Below the pieces are notes generated by a model. That model ran no database searches and had not been told where the DNA came from. It worked only from the letters and a program-made list of their open reading frames with translations. Positions 16,084 through 24,277 of a stretch of DNA of 39,112 bases are shown piece after piece; position 1 is the first letter of the stretch; each line of letters begins with the position of its first letter. Source of the stretch: Hahella sp. (GTDB taxonomy: Bacteria; Pseudomonadota; Gammaproteobacteria; Pseudomonadales; Oleiphilaceae); assembly GCA_028280065.1 (NCBI GenBank), contig JANQMN010000089.1, positions 1 to 39,112 of the forward strand, given 5' to 3'. Position numbers and translations under genes: made by a program.

Positions 16084-16166
16084 GGATTGCGAAATTTGTA
16101 GCGCCAGATAAGCTTCATCTTGGTAAATTTCTCAAAAAGCACCCCTTTCCTTAGGTTAATGACAAA

Positions 16167-17240
16167 ATGGGCAATAAAACCGCTTTGTTTCAAAAGCACT
16201 TGGATGCCGGCGCTAAAATCGTGGATTTCAGCGGCTGGGATATGCCGATTCATTATGGTTCACAGATAGAAGAACACCATAAGGTACGTCGATCAGCAGG
16301 CATGTTCGATGTATCGCATATGACCGTTGTAGATATTTCAGGAGCAGAGGCCACGGCGTTTTTGCAGAAGCTGCTGGCGAATGACGTCGCAAAACTAACC
16401 CTGGATGGCAAAGCCCTATACAGCGGTATGTTGAATGTAAATGGCGGGATAATTGATGATCTCATCGTTTACCGTACCGATCCCGGCTATCGGTTGGTGG
16501 TAAACTGTGCGACACGTGAAAAGGATCTGAACTGGATCAATAAGCATGCCGACGGATTTCCAGTCGAGGTCGAGGAAAGACCGGAGATTGCCCTTTTGGC
16601 CGTTCAAGGCCCCCGGGCGGTTGATAAGGTAACGAGTTTTCTGAAAGGTGCTACGGCAGAATCTGTTCGCAACCTAAAACCATTTCGCAGCCTTGCGCAA
16701 GACGATTGGCGTTTTTGCCGCACCGGATACACTGGGGAAGATGGCTTGGAAATCATGCTTCCCGAAGCAGATATCGCGTCCTTTTGGCAACAACTATTGT
16801 CCGAAGGAGTTGCGCCATGCGGATTGGGCGCACGAGATACCTTGCGGTTGGAGGCCGGTATGAATCTCTACGGAACCGACATGGATGAGAACATAACCCC
16901 TCAGGAAGCCAACATGGGGTGGACGGTCGCGCTTAAGGACGACCGAAAATTTATCGGAAGACAGGCTTTGGAAGCGAAAAATACTTCACATCGTCTAACG
17001 GGTTTGATTTTTCGCGGGCGCGGCGTTTTACGCGGGCACCAGGAAGTAATTACTCCTGACGGAAAGGGCGAAATTACCAGTGGCAGTTTTTCTCCTACCC
17101 TGGGCTTTTCTATCGCTTTAGCGCGAATTCCAGCAGGGGATTACAAGACGGTTAAGGTCTTGTTGCGTAGCAAGGAGGTTGAAGCTGAAGTGGTGGCTCC
17201 GCCTTTCGTGCGCAATGGCAAAGCAGTTTTTAAACAGTGA
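16167..17240 (+). CDS. gcvT: Glycine cleavage system T protein (aminomethyltransferase)
   Basis: GcvT transfers the aminomethyl carbon from the lipoyl arm of GcvH to tetrahydrofolate, releasing ammonia and giving 5,10-methylene-tetrahydrofolate. The 357 residues match the family. Signatures include [30 protein letters not shown] at the N-terminus, [14 protein letters not shown] in the folate-binding part, and [23 protein letters not shown] followed by [10 protein letters not shown]. It is the first of four glycine cleavage genes. Only 83 bp separate it from yqiA, too short for a tandem glycine riboswitch, and I see no such structure. AGGT lies about a dozen bases before the ATG. Confidence 0.97.
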   Translation: MGNKTALFQKHLDAGAKIVDFSGWDMPIHYGSQIEEHHKVRRSAGMFDVSHMTVVDISGAEATAFLQKLLANDVAKLTLDGKALYSGMLNVNGGIIDDLIVYRTDPGYRLVVNCATREKDLNWINKHADGFPVEVEERPEIALLAVQGPRAVDKVTSFLKGATAESVRNLKPFRSLAQDDWRFCRTGYTGEDGLEIMLPEADIASFWQQLLSEGVAPCGLGARDTLRLEAGMNLYGTDMDENITPQEANMGWTVALKDDRKFIGRQALEAKNTSHRLTGLIFRGRGVLRGHQEVITPDGKGEITSGSFSPTLGFSIALARIPAGDYKTVKVLLRSKEVEAEVVAPPFVRNGKAVFKQ

Positions 17241-17270
17241 TATCAGTGACTATCAACGAGGATGGTGATG

Positions 17271-17660
17271 ATGAGCAATACACCGGAAGAACTAAAATAT
17301 GCAACCTCCCATGAATGGGTCAAGGCCGACGAAGAAGGTAATGTTACCGTTGGCATTACGGATCACGCGCAGGATCTGTTAGGCGACATCGTTTTTGTCG
17401 AACTGCCCGAAGTAGGCTCTCTGGTCGCGGCTACGGACGAAGCAGGTGTGGTGGAGTCCGTCAAAGCGGCTTCCGATGTTTACGCCCCGGTTGCGGGAGA
17501 GATTATCGAGGTCAACGAAAAACTCAATGACTCCCCGGAGCTTGTCAATAGCGATCCCTACGGCGATGGTTGGTTTTTCAAAATAAAAATGTCCGATTCT
17601 GCGGATCTGGATAATCTGCTGGCAGCGGATGAGTATTCCGAGCAATGTGAGTCAGAATAA
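17271..17660 (+). CDS. gcvH: Glycine cleavage system H protein (lipoyl carrier)
   Basis: GcvH carries the lipoyl arm that moves the aminomethyl group between P, T and L proteins. The lipoylated lysine lies in [13 protein letters not shown], the invariant motif. The start region reads ATG-GTG-ATG-ATG; a GAGG stands directly against the first ATG (17262) but nine bases before the last (17271). That last ATG gives [16 protein letters not shown] and a 129-residue protein, the standard length and N-terminus, so I used it. It lies 30 bp after gcvT; gcvPA follows after about 124 bp. Confidence 0.96.
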   Translation: MSNTPEELKYATSHEWVKADEEGNVTVGITDHAQDLLGDIVFVELPEVGSLVAATDEAGVVESVKAASDVYAPVAGEIIEVNEKLNDSPELVNSDPYGDGWFFKIKMSDSADLDNLLAADEYSEQCESE

Positions 17661-17784
17661 AGGCAAATTTCAACACGGTTTTCGTAACTAATCCCTTTGA
17701 TCATTATCATAATGGTTTCTTAACCTTGACTTGAAACCAGTTCAGGCCGAGGAATTACTTTTTAAACGCATTAAGGTTGGAGAG

Positions 17785-19158
17785 ATGCCTTTTATACCGC
17801 ACACCGAAGCGGACATCGAACAGATGCTGCAGGTGTTGGATATTCACCATATCGATACGCTCTTTGACGAAATCCCTTCGGCGTTGCATGCCAAAGAGTT
17901 AGGCAATATTGACCCGGGCCGATCTGAAATGGATGTGTTGCGCCTAATGCAGGAACGGGCTGAGTTGGACGCAGGCGCCATGTGCTTTTTGGGCGCTGGC
18001 GCTTATGAGCATCATATTCCTTCCGCGGTTTGGGATATTGCCGCGCGGGGCGAATTTATGACGGCTTATACGCCTTATCAGGCAGAAGCCAGCCAGGGGA
18101 CATTGCAGCTGATTTACGAATATCAATCGATGATGACCGCCCTTATGTCGATGGATGTGTCAAACGCCTCGCTTTACGACGGTGGTTCTGCATTGGCCGA
18201 AGCGATATTAATGGCGGTTAGAGCTAACCGGAAATCGAAGAGCCGACGGGTACTCTATGCAGGTACAACGAATCCTCGTTATGTACGGGCAGGACGAGCC
18301 CTGGTTGCCGGGCAAGGGATAGAGTTGGTGGAAATTCCTCGTCAGAATGGGGCCTTAAAGATCCGGTTGGACGATTTGCAGCAATATGCGGAACAAGATT
18401 ATGCCGCGATAATACTGCCGTTTCCCAACTATTTCGGGCAGTTGGAAAGTGTCCATGAGATAGTTGATTGGGCGCACGGGCAAAAGATGCTGGTAATCGC
18501 CGCAGTCAACCCGATCGCTGTCTCAGCCCTGGTTCCTCCAGGGGAATGGGGCCGGCAGGGTGCCGATATTGCGATTGGGGATGGGCAGCCGCTGGGATTG
18601 CCGCTTTCTTCCGGCGGTCCTTATTTCGGTTTTATGTGTTGCCGCCAAGCCTACGTCAGACAGATGCCCGGAAGGATTATCGGCAAAACGATCGATCTCG
18701 AAGGGCGCACCGGCTATACCCTGACACTTCAGGCCCGGGAGCAGCATATCAGACGTTCCAAGGCTACTTCCAATATCTGTACCAACCAGGGGCTCGCAGT
18801 TACTGCTGCCACGATTCACATGGCGCTCCTCGGTGCCAAAGGATTGGCGAAGGTGGCGCTGGCGAGCAGACGGAATGCTGTGCGGTTGGCCGTGTTGCTA
18901 AGCCAGATCGAAGGGGTGGCATGCCTTAACGATGGCGACAGCTTTCATGAGTTTGTCCTTCGGTTTGATACGGACTTAGACACTGTGATGGATGCTCTGC
19001 ATGAACAAGCAATCCTGCCAGGAATAGCGCTAGCAGGTGACTTCCCCGATTTGCCGAATTGCTTGTTGGTTTGTGCGACAGAAACCAAGCAGGAAAGCGA
19101 CCTTGAAACTTATCGGTCTCATTTGGAACAGGTATTGGCCGAACGGGAGGGCACCTAG
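17785..19158 (+). CDS. gcvPA: Glycine dehydrogenase (decarboxylating) subunit 1
   Basis: This is the alpha part of the two-subunit P protein, which decarboxylates glycine and loads the aminomethyl group on GcvH. The 457-residue protein begins MPFIPHTEADIEQMLQVL, the standard GcvPA N-terminus. I took the ATG at 17785 because GGAG sits five bases before it; the open frame runs 18 codons further upstream without a good start signal. FLGAGAYEHHIPSAVWDI, YTPYQAEASQGTLQLIYEYQ and ASLYDGGSALAEA are typical. This subunit lacks the pyridoxal-phosphate lysine, which is in GcvPB. It abuts gcvPB with no gap (TAGATG). Confidence 0.97.
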   Translation: MPFIPHTEADIEQMLQVLDIHHIDTLFDEIPSALHAKELGNIDPGRSEMDVLRLMQERAELDAGAMCFLGAGAYEHHIPSAVWDIAARGEFMTAYTPYQAEASQGTLQLIYEYQSMMTALMSMDVSNASLYDGGSALAEAILMAVRANRKSKSRRVLYAGTTNPRYVRAGRALVAGQGIELVEIPRQNGALKIRLDDLQQYAEQDYAAIILPFPNYFGQLESVHEIVDWAHGQKMLVIAAVNPIAVSALVPPGEWGRQGADIAIGDGQPLGLPLSSGGPYFGFMCCRQAYVRQMPGRIIGKTIDLEGRTGYTLTLQAREQHIRRSKATSNICTNQGLAVTAATIHMALLGAKGLAKVALASRRNAVRLAVLLSQIEGVACLNDGDSFHEFVLRFDTDLDTVMDALHEQAILPGIALAGDFPDLPNCLLVCATETKQESDLETYRSHLEQVLAEREGT

Positions 19159-20625
19159 ATGCTGATTTTTGAACGTAGCCAACCCGGGCGCTCATCGAAA
19201 GCGCAAGCGCCAAATGCCGGCTTGGATGACAGTCTGTTACCGGACAAATTTCGGCGGCAACAACCCGCTGAGCTGCCGAGCGTGTCAGAGCTACAGGTGG
19301 TTAGACATTACACGAACCTGTCCCGCAACAATTTCTGCATAGACACGCAGTTCTACCCGCTCGGTTCCTGCACGATGAAATATAATCCCAGGGGAGCGCA
19401 CAAAGCCGCTTTTACCCCCGGTTTTCTGCAACGCCACCCACTTGCACCAATCGAATACAGCCAAGGCTATTTGAGTTGCCTCTATGATCTGCAGGAAATT
19501 CTAAAAGGTGTGACCGGCATGGAAGCCGTCTCCCTGGCACCGATGGCTGGCGCTCAGGGGGAGTTGGCGGGTATTGCCATGATCAAGGCTTATCACGACG
19601 ACCGGCAAGACACAGCCCGCACCGAAATTATCGTGCCGTCTGCCGCCCACGGCACCAACCCGGCAACGGCAACCATGTGTGGCTATAAAGTGCGGGAAAT
19701 CCCGGTAAACCGGGAGGGTGATGTGGATCTTGATGCTTTGAAACAGGTTGTCGGACCGCAGACGGCGGGTTTGATGATGACGAACCCTTCGACCTGCGGC
19801 GTATTTGAACGCAAGATTTCAGAAATTGCGGAGGTGGTTCACACGGCGGGTGGTCTGCTGTATTACGATGGTGCAAACCTGAATGCTATTCTCGGCAAAG
19901 TTCGGCCAGGCGATATGGGGTTTGATGTAATTCACATGAATCTGCATAAAACCTTTGCTACGCCCCATGGCGGCGGGGGGCCGGGATCGGGTCCGGTTGG
20001 CGTGGCTGATCGGTTGAAGCCCTATATGCCGATACCTGTGGTTGCCAAGGAAGACGTGGTATTTTGTTGGCTGGACCAGGAAGATTTGCCTAAGACTATC
20101 GGCCCGATGTCGGCTTTTATGGGGAATGCCGGGATACTGCTTCGCGCTTATGCCTATGCGTTGATGTTGGGCAGGGAAGGTATGATTCGGGTCGGCGAAT
20201 TTGCGACCTTGAATGCGAACTACCTGGCAATCAGGCTACAACAAGCCGGCTATACTTTGGCCTATCCGACCCGGCGCGCCTCGCATGAATTTATCTTGAC
20301 GCTGGCACCTGAGGAAAAGGCCTACGGCGTCACCGCCATGGACGTGGCGAAACGTCTCCTGGACTATGGCGTACATGCTCCGACCACCTATTTTCCATTG
20401 TTGATACCCGAATGCTTCCTGATTGAGCCCACGGAAACCGAATCCGTTGAAGAGCTGGATGCCTTTGTCGATGCCATGATTAAAATCCGTGGGGAAATGG
20501 AATCCTCGCCGGAGCTGTTAAAGTCTGCGCCCCATACCACGCCGGTTCGCCGTTTGGATGATGTGAAGGCTGCTCGCGAGTTGGATCTTAGATATGCCAA
20601 GCCCGTGCAGGCAACACAAACTTGA
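19159..20625 (+). CDS. gcvPB: Glycine dehydrogenase (decarboxylating) subunit 2
   Basis: The beta part of the split P protein, carrying the pyridoxal-phosphate site. The 488-residue product has the cofactor lysine K264 in [18 protein letters not shown], preceded by [10 protein letters not shown]. The N-terminal [13 protein letters not shown] is also diagnostic. It begins one base after the gcvPA stop codon, so the two subunits are probably made in equal amounts. Split P proteins occur in many bacteria and archaea, while Escherichia coli and Pseudomonas use a single large chain. The dihydrolipoamide dehydrogenase (L protein) gene is not in the window. Confidence 0.97.
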   Translation: MLIFERSQPGRSSKAQAPNAGLDDSLLPDKFRRQQPAELPSVSELQVVRHYTNLSRNNFCIDTQFYPLGSCTMKYNPRGAHKAAFTPGFLQRHPLAPIEYSQGYLSCLYDLQEILKGVTGMEAVSLAPMAGAQGELAGIAMIKAYHDDRQDTARTEIIVPSAAHGTNPATATMCGYKVREIPVNREGDVDLDALKQVVGPQTAGLMMTNPSTCGVFERKISEIAEVVHTAGGLLYYDGANLNAILGKVRPGDMGFDVIHMNLHKTFATPHGGGGPGSGPVGVADRLKPYMPIPVVAKEDVVFCWLDQEDLPKTIGPMSAFMGNAGILLRAYAYALMLGREGMIRVGEFATLNANYLAIRLQQAGYTLAYPTRRASHEFILTLAPEEKAYGVTAMDVAKRLLDYGVHAPTTYFPLLIPECFLIEPTETESVEELDAFVDAMIKIRGEMESSPELLKSAPHTTPVRRLDDVKAARELDLRYAKPVQATQT

Positions 20626-20653
20626 AAGGTCGCAGCGAGGTGGTTTGCCTGTA

Positions 20654-20679
20654 TCCGCCCTTGGATGTCGTGGGGCGGA
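20654..20679. terminator. Hairpin between convergent gcvPB and HDOD gene
   Basis: TCCGCCC and GGGCGGA (7 bp) pair around a 12-base loop between the ends of two converging genes. GTTT follows on the plus strand. The T-run is short, so this is a weak terminator candidate. Confidence 0.35.
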
Positions 20680-20703
20680 GTTTAATGTTCTAGTAGTGAC
20701 GGC

Positions 20704-21588
20704 CTAGTGGAATCGGCTTGCCTCGCAGATACCGATTCCCATCTCCATGAAGTTTTCCTGCATCTCGGTCAGCTCATAGCCCGTTAGTCCGACAAATTCC
20801 AGCACGGGTTTTTCTATGCGCTCCCATTCGTGGTCCTCTTCCTGTTGTCCCAGAATATGGAAGTTTCCGCACATATGTTCAGCAATTTTCAATATTGCCA
20901 GCAGGGTCTTCTTTTCCGGATTGCGGCCCTCCAAGTCGGCAAAGCGCCGTTCCACGGAATGATGCTCCGCGATCGCTTCGCAGATATGAGCAGGTAGGTT
21001 CCAGGACTTCGCCGTATAGTATCCAACGACTGAGTGGTTGGTATTAAAGTGTTCGTTTTCCACTTCTGTGACGCGCTTGTCGGGATTGGCATAAGCTTCT
21101 ACCAATACACTCGGATAGCTTTTAAAGCGGCGCAGCATCAGTGGAATGCCACAATTATGGAATAGGCCAAGTAAGTAGGCTTCATCCGGTGAGCCGTAGC
21201 CGATTTTCTTGGCAATATTTGCCGCAACACTGGAAATATCGTTAGCCGTGTCCCAGAAACCCGTGAGTTCAACGATGGTTTCATCGGTCATTTCTCCCTT
21301 GATCGATATTCCATTGATGATATTGACCACGCTGGTAATACCTAGTAGCGAGACTGCCTGGGCGATGGAAGTGATTTTGTTGGAAAGGCCAAACATGGGG
21401 GAGTTTACGAATTTTAAAATCGTGCCCGATAGACCCACGTCCTGGCTGATGAGTTTAGCCAACTGCCCCAGATCCGGATCTGGCATCAGTTGTTCCATTT
21501 GAATATCGACCAGAATTTGTGGCTGTGGAGGTACCTTTATCCCTTGCAAAATCGTCTTGATTTGCTCGTCGGTCAGATCTTTGGGCAT
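20704..21588 (-). CDS. HDOD domain protein
   Basis: A 294-residue cytosolic protein made almost wholly of an HDOD domain, a relative of HD phosphohydrolases found in signalling proteins. It begins at MPKDLTDEQIKTILQG, followed by the family helices PPQPQILVDIQ, LISQDVGLSGTILKFVNSPMFGL and ITSIAQAVSLLGI. Where an HD enzyme has a His-Asp pair the sequence reads GLFHNCGIPLML, so metal-dependent catalysis is doubtful. The frame is open 37 codons further upstream, but the ATG at 21588 has GAGGAG eight bases before it. It is the last of a minus-strand group with the imelysin-like and HAD genes. No output domain is fused to it, so its target is unknown. Confidence 0.85.
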   Translation of the reverse strand: MPKDLTDEQIKTILQGIKVPPQPQILVDIQMEQLMPDPDLGQLAKLISQDVGLSGTILKFVNSPMFGLSNKITSIAQAVSLLGITSVVNIINGISIKGEMTDETIVELTGFWDTANDISSVAANIAKKIGYGSPDEAYLLGLFHNCGIPLMLRRFKSYPSVLVEAYANPDKRVTEVENEHFNTNHSVVGYYTAKSWNLPAHICEAIAEHHSVERRFADLEGRNPEKKTLLAILKIAEHMCGNFHILGQQEEDHEWERIEKPVLEFVGLTGYELTEMQENFMEMGIGICEASRFH

Positions 21589-21733
21589 GCAGGCTCCTCG
21601 AATAACCTTGTGCTTGATTTGCTGTTTAAATGTTTGGATATGAATTTGTAAGGTAGTGCCGCGGGGATAACCGGGCAGATGTCTGTAAGTGTAGATCAAA
21701 TGCGGGGAGCCGTCTGTTTAGAAGGCAAATTGT

Positions 21734-22798
21734 CTACTCGCTAAACCGCATTATAACCTGCTTGCGAAGTTCCGTAAGTTCCGTACTGCAACTGTCCGGG
21801 GCAAGAGGCTTGGATACGTCGGACAAGCAGGTTGCCAAAGCCGTTAAAGAAATTGAGTTCACCGGTGAAGCTGGGAGCGGCAGGTTTAGCAACCCTTCAA
21901 GCCCGGTGAGCACCCCTTGCCAATGCAGACCGGGAGACTGATGATAATTGCTGTGATTTAGGTAGGTATTTTGGTCCGTGTCGTTATCTTGTTCTAATTG
22001 ATCGACGATGAGGTGCTGTATAACGAGCATGATGGCGGCTAATAGAGGATCCTCTTCTTCGTTCTGTCTGCTTGTGGCAGGTAGGTAACTGGCGGAAAAC
22101 TCCTGGTTCTGCCAAGTTTCGTGCATCGCTTTTAGTTGCTCAACCAGGTGGGTTGCGATTAATCGAACCAGTAATTGACGCCGTTTAGTTTCGACGGTCG
22201 AATCTTGGCTTAACAACAACGCATTTTTCTGCCAAAGGAAAAACTCCAGGGGGTGCAGGCCAAATATCACGAACTCTGCGTCAGCGAACTGGTGTTTTTC
22301 CAACAAGTTGTCCAACTCTATTTCTACATCCAGGGCGTGCACTATCCCGCTCTTCGGATAGCCGGGAACGGCGTCCAAATACCCAGGCAATAAGGGCGTA
22401 TGATCGAGCAAAGTTATGGCCGCGTAATGATGGGATTGCGGTTCATACATGCTCTGAAAGGGCGCACCGATCTGGTACAAAGCAAGCAAAGTCTGTATTT
22501 GCCGGTGCGTCTCAAACCAGCCGTCCCGGGTTACATCAAGTGCTTCAGGTGAACCCGTGCGAATAGCCCGATTCAGGTTTGCGAGCATGGCTTCAGCTGC
22601 CGCAATGGCATGTTGGTGGAGTTGCGTTGCCAACTGCTCGACCTGGTCTAGCCGCACCGGATCACTCGGCGTTATCGGGGGCGTTACGGAATCAGCGGTT
22701 TGATGAGTGTCTTCTTGTGTTGAGTTATCGCTGCAACCTGCCAAGGTGAACAAGAGAAAGACACAAAGGGGAGGCAATAAAATTCGGGCTATCTGCAT
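21734..22798 (-). CDS. Imelysin-family (M75-like) lipoprotein
   Basis: The 354-residue product has a lipoprotein signal: MQIARILLPPLCVFLLFTLAGCSDN, with lipobox LAGC and the acylated Cys at residue 22. After a Thr/Pro/Asp-rich linker comes a helical imelysin domain with the family motif HxxE in FGLHPLEFFLW (H182, E185). Imelysin proteins are periplasmic or surface proteins linked to iron acquisition; proteolytic activity is not certain in most. An upstream in-frame ATG (22894) would overlap the HAD gene and bury the signal peptide, so the ATG at 22798 is preferred despite a weak ribosome-binding site. No iron transporter, di-haem peroxidase or clear Fur box is adjacent, which is unusual for the family. 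Confidence 0.78.
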   Translation of the reverse strand: MQIARILLPPLCVFLLFTLAGCSDNSTQEDTHQTADSVTPPITPSDPVRLDQVEQLATQLHQHAIAAAEAMLANLNRAIRTGSPEALDVTRDGWFETHRQIQTLLALYQIGAPFQSMYEPQSHHYAAITLLDHTPLLPGYLDAVPGYPKSGIVHALDVEIELDNLLEKHQFADAEFVIFGLHPLEFFLWQKNALLLSQDSTVETKRRQLLVRLIATHLVEQLKAMHETWQNQEFSASYLPATSRQNEEEDPLLAAIMLVIQHLIVDQLEQDNDTDQNTYLNHSNYHQSPGLHWQGVLTGLEGLLNLPLPASPVNSISLTALATCLSDVSKPLAPDSCSTELTELRKQVIMRFSE

Positions 22799-22869
22799 CG
22801 GTCGAGCACTTATCTGCTGGCTGGTTTCTATCCTGCAACACTGCTTTCGTATGGTGCGGGGACGCCGGT

Positions 22870-23523
22870 CTAGCGCAAGCTGATGATTTGCCAACCCCGC
22901 TGCCTTGCGTGTTCTGCCAAGACAGGGTCGGCATCGACAGCGACGGGTTTGCCGACAAGCTCGAGTAATGGAATGTCATTGTGGCTGTCGCTGTAAAAGT
23001 ATGCCTCCGGTATGGAGAAATGTTTGTCTTCGAGCCACCCCTGCAGGCGGGTAATTTTACCTTCCTGATAGCTGGGTGTTCCCTCTACGTTGCCGGTATA
23101 CCTGCCGTCGAGGATTTCCGGTTCCGTTGCAATCATGTCATCAACGTCAAGCAAGGCGGCAATCGGCTCGGTCACGAATCGATTAGTGGCAGTGATAATT
23201 AGGCAGTAGTCACCCTTGTCCCGGTGTTCTTGTATTAGTTGTTTGCCTTTTTCCAAAATCAACGGTTCAACGACTTCCTCTACAAAATCCCGGCGCCATT
23301 GTTGAAGCTGTTCCAGCGAATGCTGGGTGAGAGGCTTTAGCGCGAATTCGAGGTAACTAAGAATGTCGAGGTCGCCGGCCAAATAGTCCTGATAGAACTG
23401 ATCGTTGGTTTGTTTATACTCCCCGGCATCCACGGCGCCCAGGCGGATGAGGTAATCGCCCCAGGCGTGGTCGCTGTCGCCGGCAATGAGAGTGTTGTCC
23501 AGATCAAAAATGGCAAGTGCCAC
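22870..23523 (-). CDS. HAD-superfamily phosphatase (SerB-like subfamily IB)
   Basis: A 217-residue HAD hydrolase. Motif I is FDLDNTLIAGDSDHAWGDYL with nucleophile and acid Asp residues; motif II is IITATNRFVT; motif III lysine is in YQEGKITRL; motif IV is YSDSHNDIPLLELVG. The closest type I recall is the Pseudomonas protein next to rppH, with the same ITATNRFVT and SDSxNDxPLL strings. The substrate is not known. AAGGAG directly touches an ATG at 23529 (zero spacing) but lies six bases before a GTG at 23523, which also gives the usual N-terminus (M/V-ALAIFDLDNTL), so I chose the GTG. It is divergent from rppH, the same arrangement as in Pseudomonas. Confidence 0.87.
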   Translation of the reverse strand: MALAIFDLDNTLIAGDSDHAWGDYLIRLGAVDAGEYKQTNDQFYQDYLAGDLDILSYLEFALKPLTQHSLEQLQQWRRDFVEEVVEPLILEKGKQLIQEHRDKGDYCLIITATNRFVTEPIAALLDVDDMIATEPEILDGRYTGNVEGTPSYQEGKITRLQGWLEDKHFSIPEAYFYSDSHNDIPLLELVGKPVAVDADPVLAEHARQRGWQIISLR

Positions 23524-23713
23524 TGTCATCTCCTTGTAGATGAAATTTGTGTTGGCGTTCCAGGTATTGCAAGGTACCCGCGCCCATAAAATTTGAAGAG
23601 CATAGTAACAAAAAAAACTCCATTGCCCACCTGATGCCCATGATCTGAGCGGAAGTTTGAATCTATGGCATAAGTTGTGGAACAATTGGTGCAAAATAGC
23701 GTAGGTGTAAAGC

Positions 23714-24190
23714 GTGATCGATCCAGAGGGATATCGCCCAAATGTCGGAATAATCTTGTGTAACGACGCCAGTCAAGTATTCTGGGCGCGGCGTATCGGG
23801 CAGGATTCTTGGCAATTTCCACAGGGTGGAATCAAGCGGGACGAAACGCCTGAACAGGCACTGTACCGGGAGCTGCGCGAGGAAGTCGGTCTGCCTGCGG
23901 ATGCGGTCAAGATCATCGCAGTAACCCGAGGCTGGCTTCGTTATCGTCTCCCGAAGAAGATGGTGCGGCACGATTCTCATCCTGTTTGTGTCGGGCAGAA
24001 GCAAAAATGGTTTATGCTGCGACTGGTTGGCAACGACGAGTTGATTAAGACGGACCACTCGGATCAACCGGAGTTCGATGGCTGGAGCTGGGTTAGCTAT
24101 TGGTATCCCCTCGGTCAGGTCGTTTCCTTTAAGCGGGAAGTATACCGCCGGGCTATGCGCGAGTTCGCGCCTATACTGTTTAAGAAATAA
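23714..24190 (+). CDS. rppH: RNA pyrophosphohydrolase RppH
   Basis: RppH removes pyrophosphate from the 5' end of transcripts, which primes them for RNase E decay. The 158-residue Nudix protein begins [18 protein letters not shown], the family signature. The Nudix box is at about 38-60 ([23 protein letters not shown]). The WQFPQGGI lead-in and the C-terminal [15 protein letters not shown] are characteristic. The start is GTG at 23714 with TAGGTG eight bases before it. It lies 87 bp before ptsP in the same direction, an order widely conserved in gammaproteobacteria. Confidence 0.96.
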   Translation: MIDPEGYRPNVGIILCNDASQVFWARRIGQDSWQFPQGGIKRDETPEQALYRELREEVGLPADAVKIIAVTRGWLRYRLPKKMVRHDSHPVCVGQKQKWFMLRLVGNDELIKTDHSDQPEFDGWSWVSYWYPLGQVVSFKREVYRRAMREFAPILFKK

Positions 24191-24277
24191 TAAGTATTCG
24201 TTAGCGCAATGCTAACTCTTCGAGAATCGGTTAAATGGGAAATAGATGGGACTGGTGATGTTTACAACAGGCACTGC

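Noticed and set aside
16084-16166. Possible glycine riboswitch before gcvT
   Set aside because: Only 83 bp are free between yqiA and gcvT and no paired aptamer-like stems are visible; known glycine aptamers need more space.
20704-21588. Active HD-GYP type phosphodiesterase
   Set aside because: The HD pair reads HN and no GYP motif is present; the pattern is HDOD.
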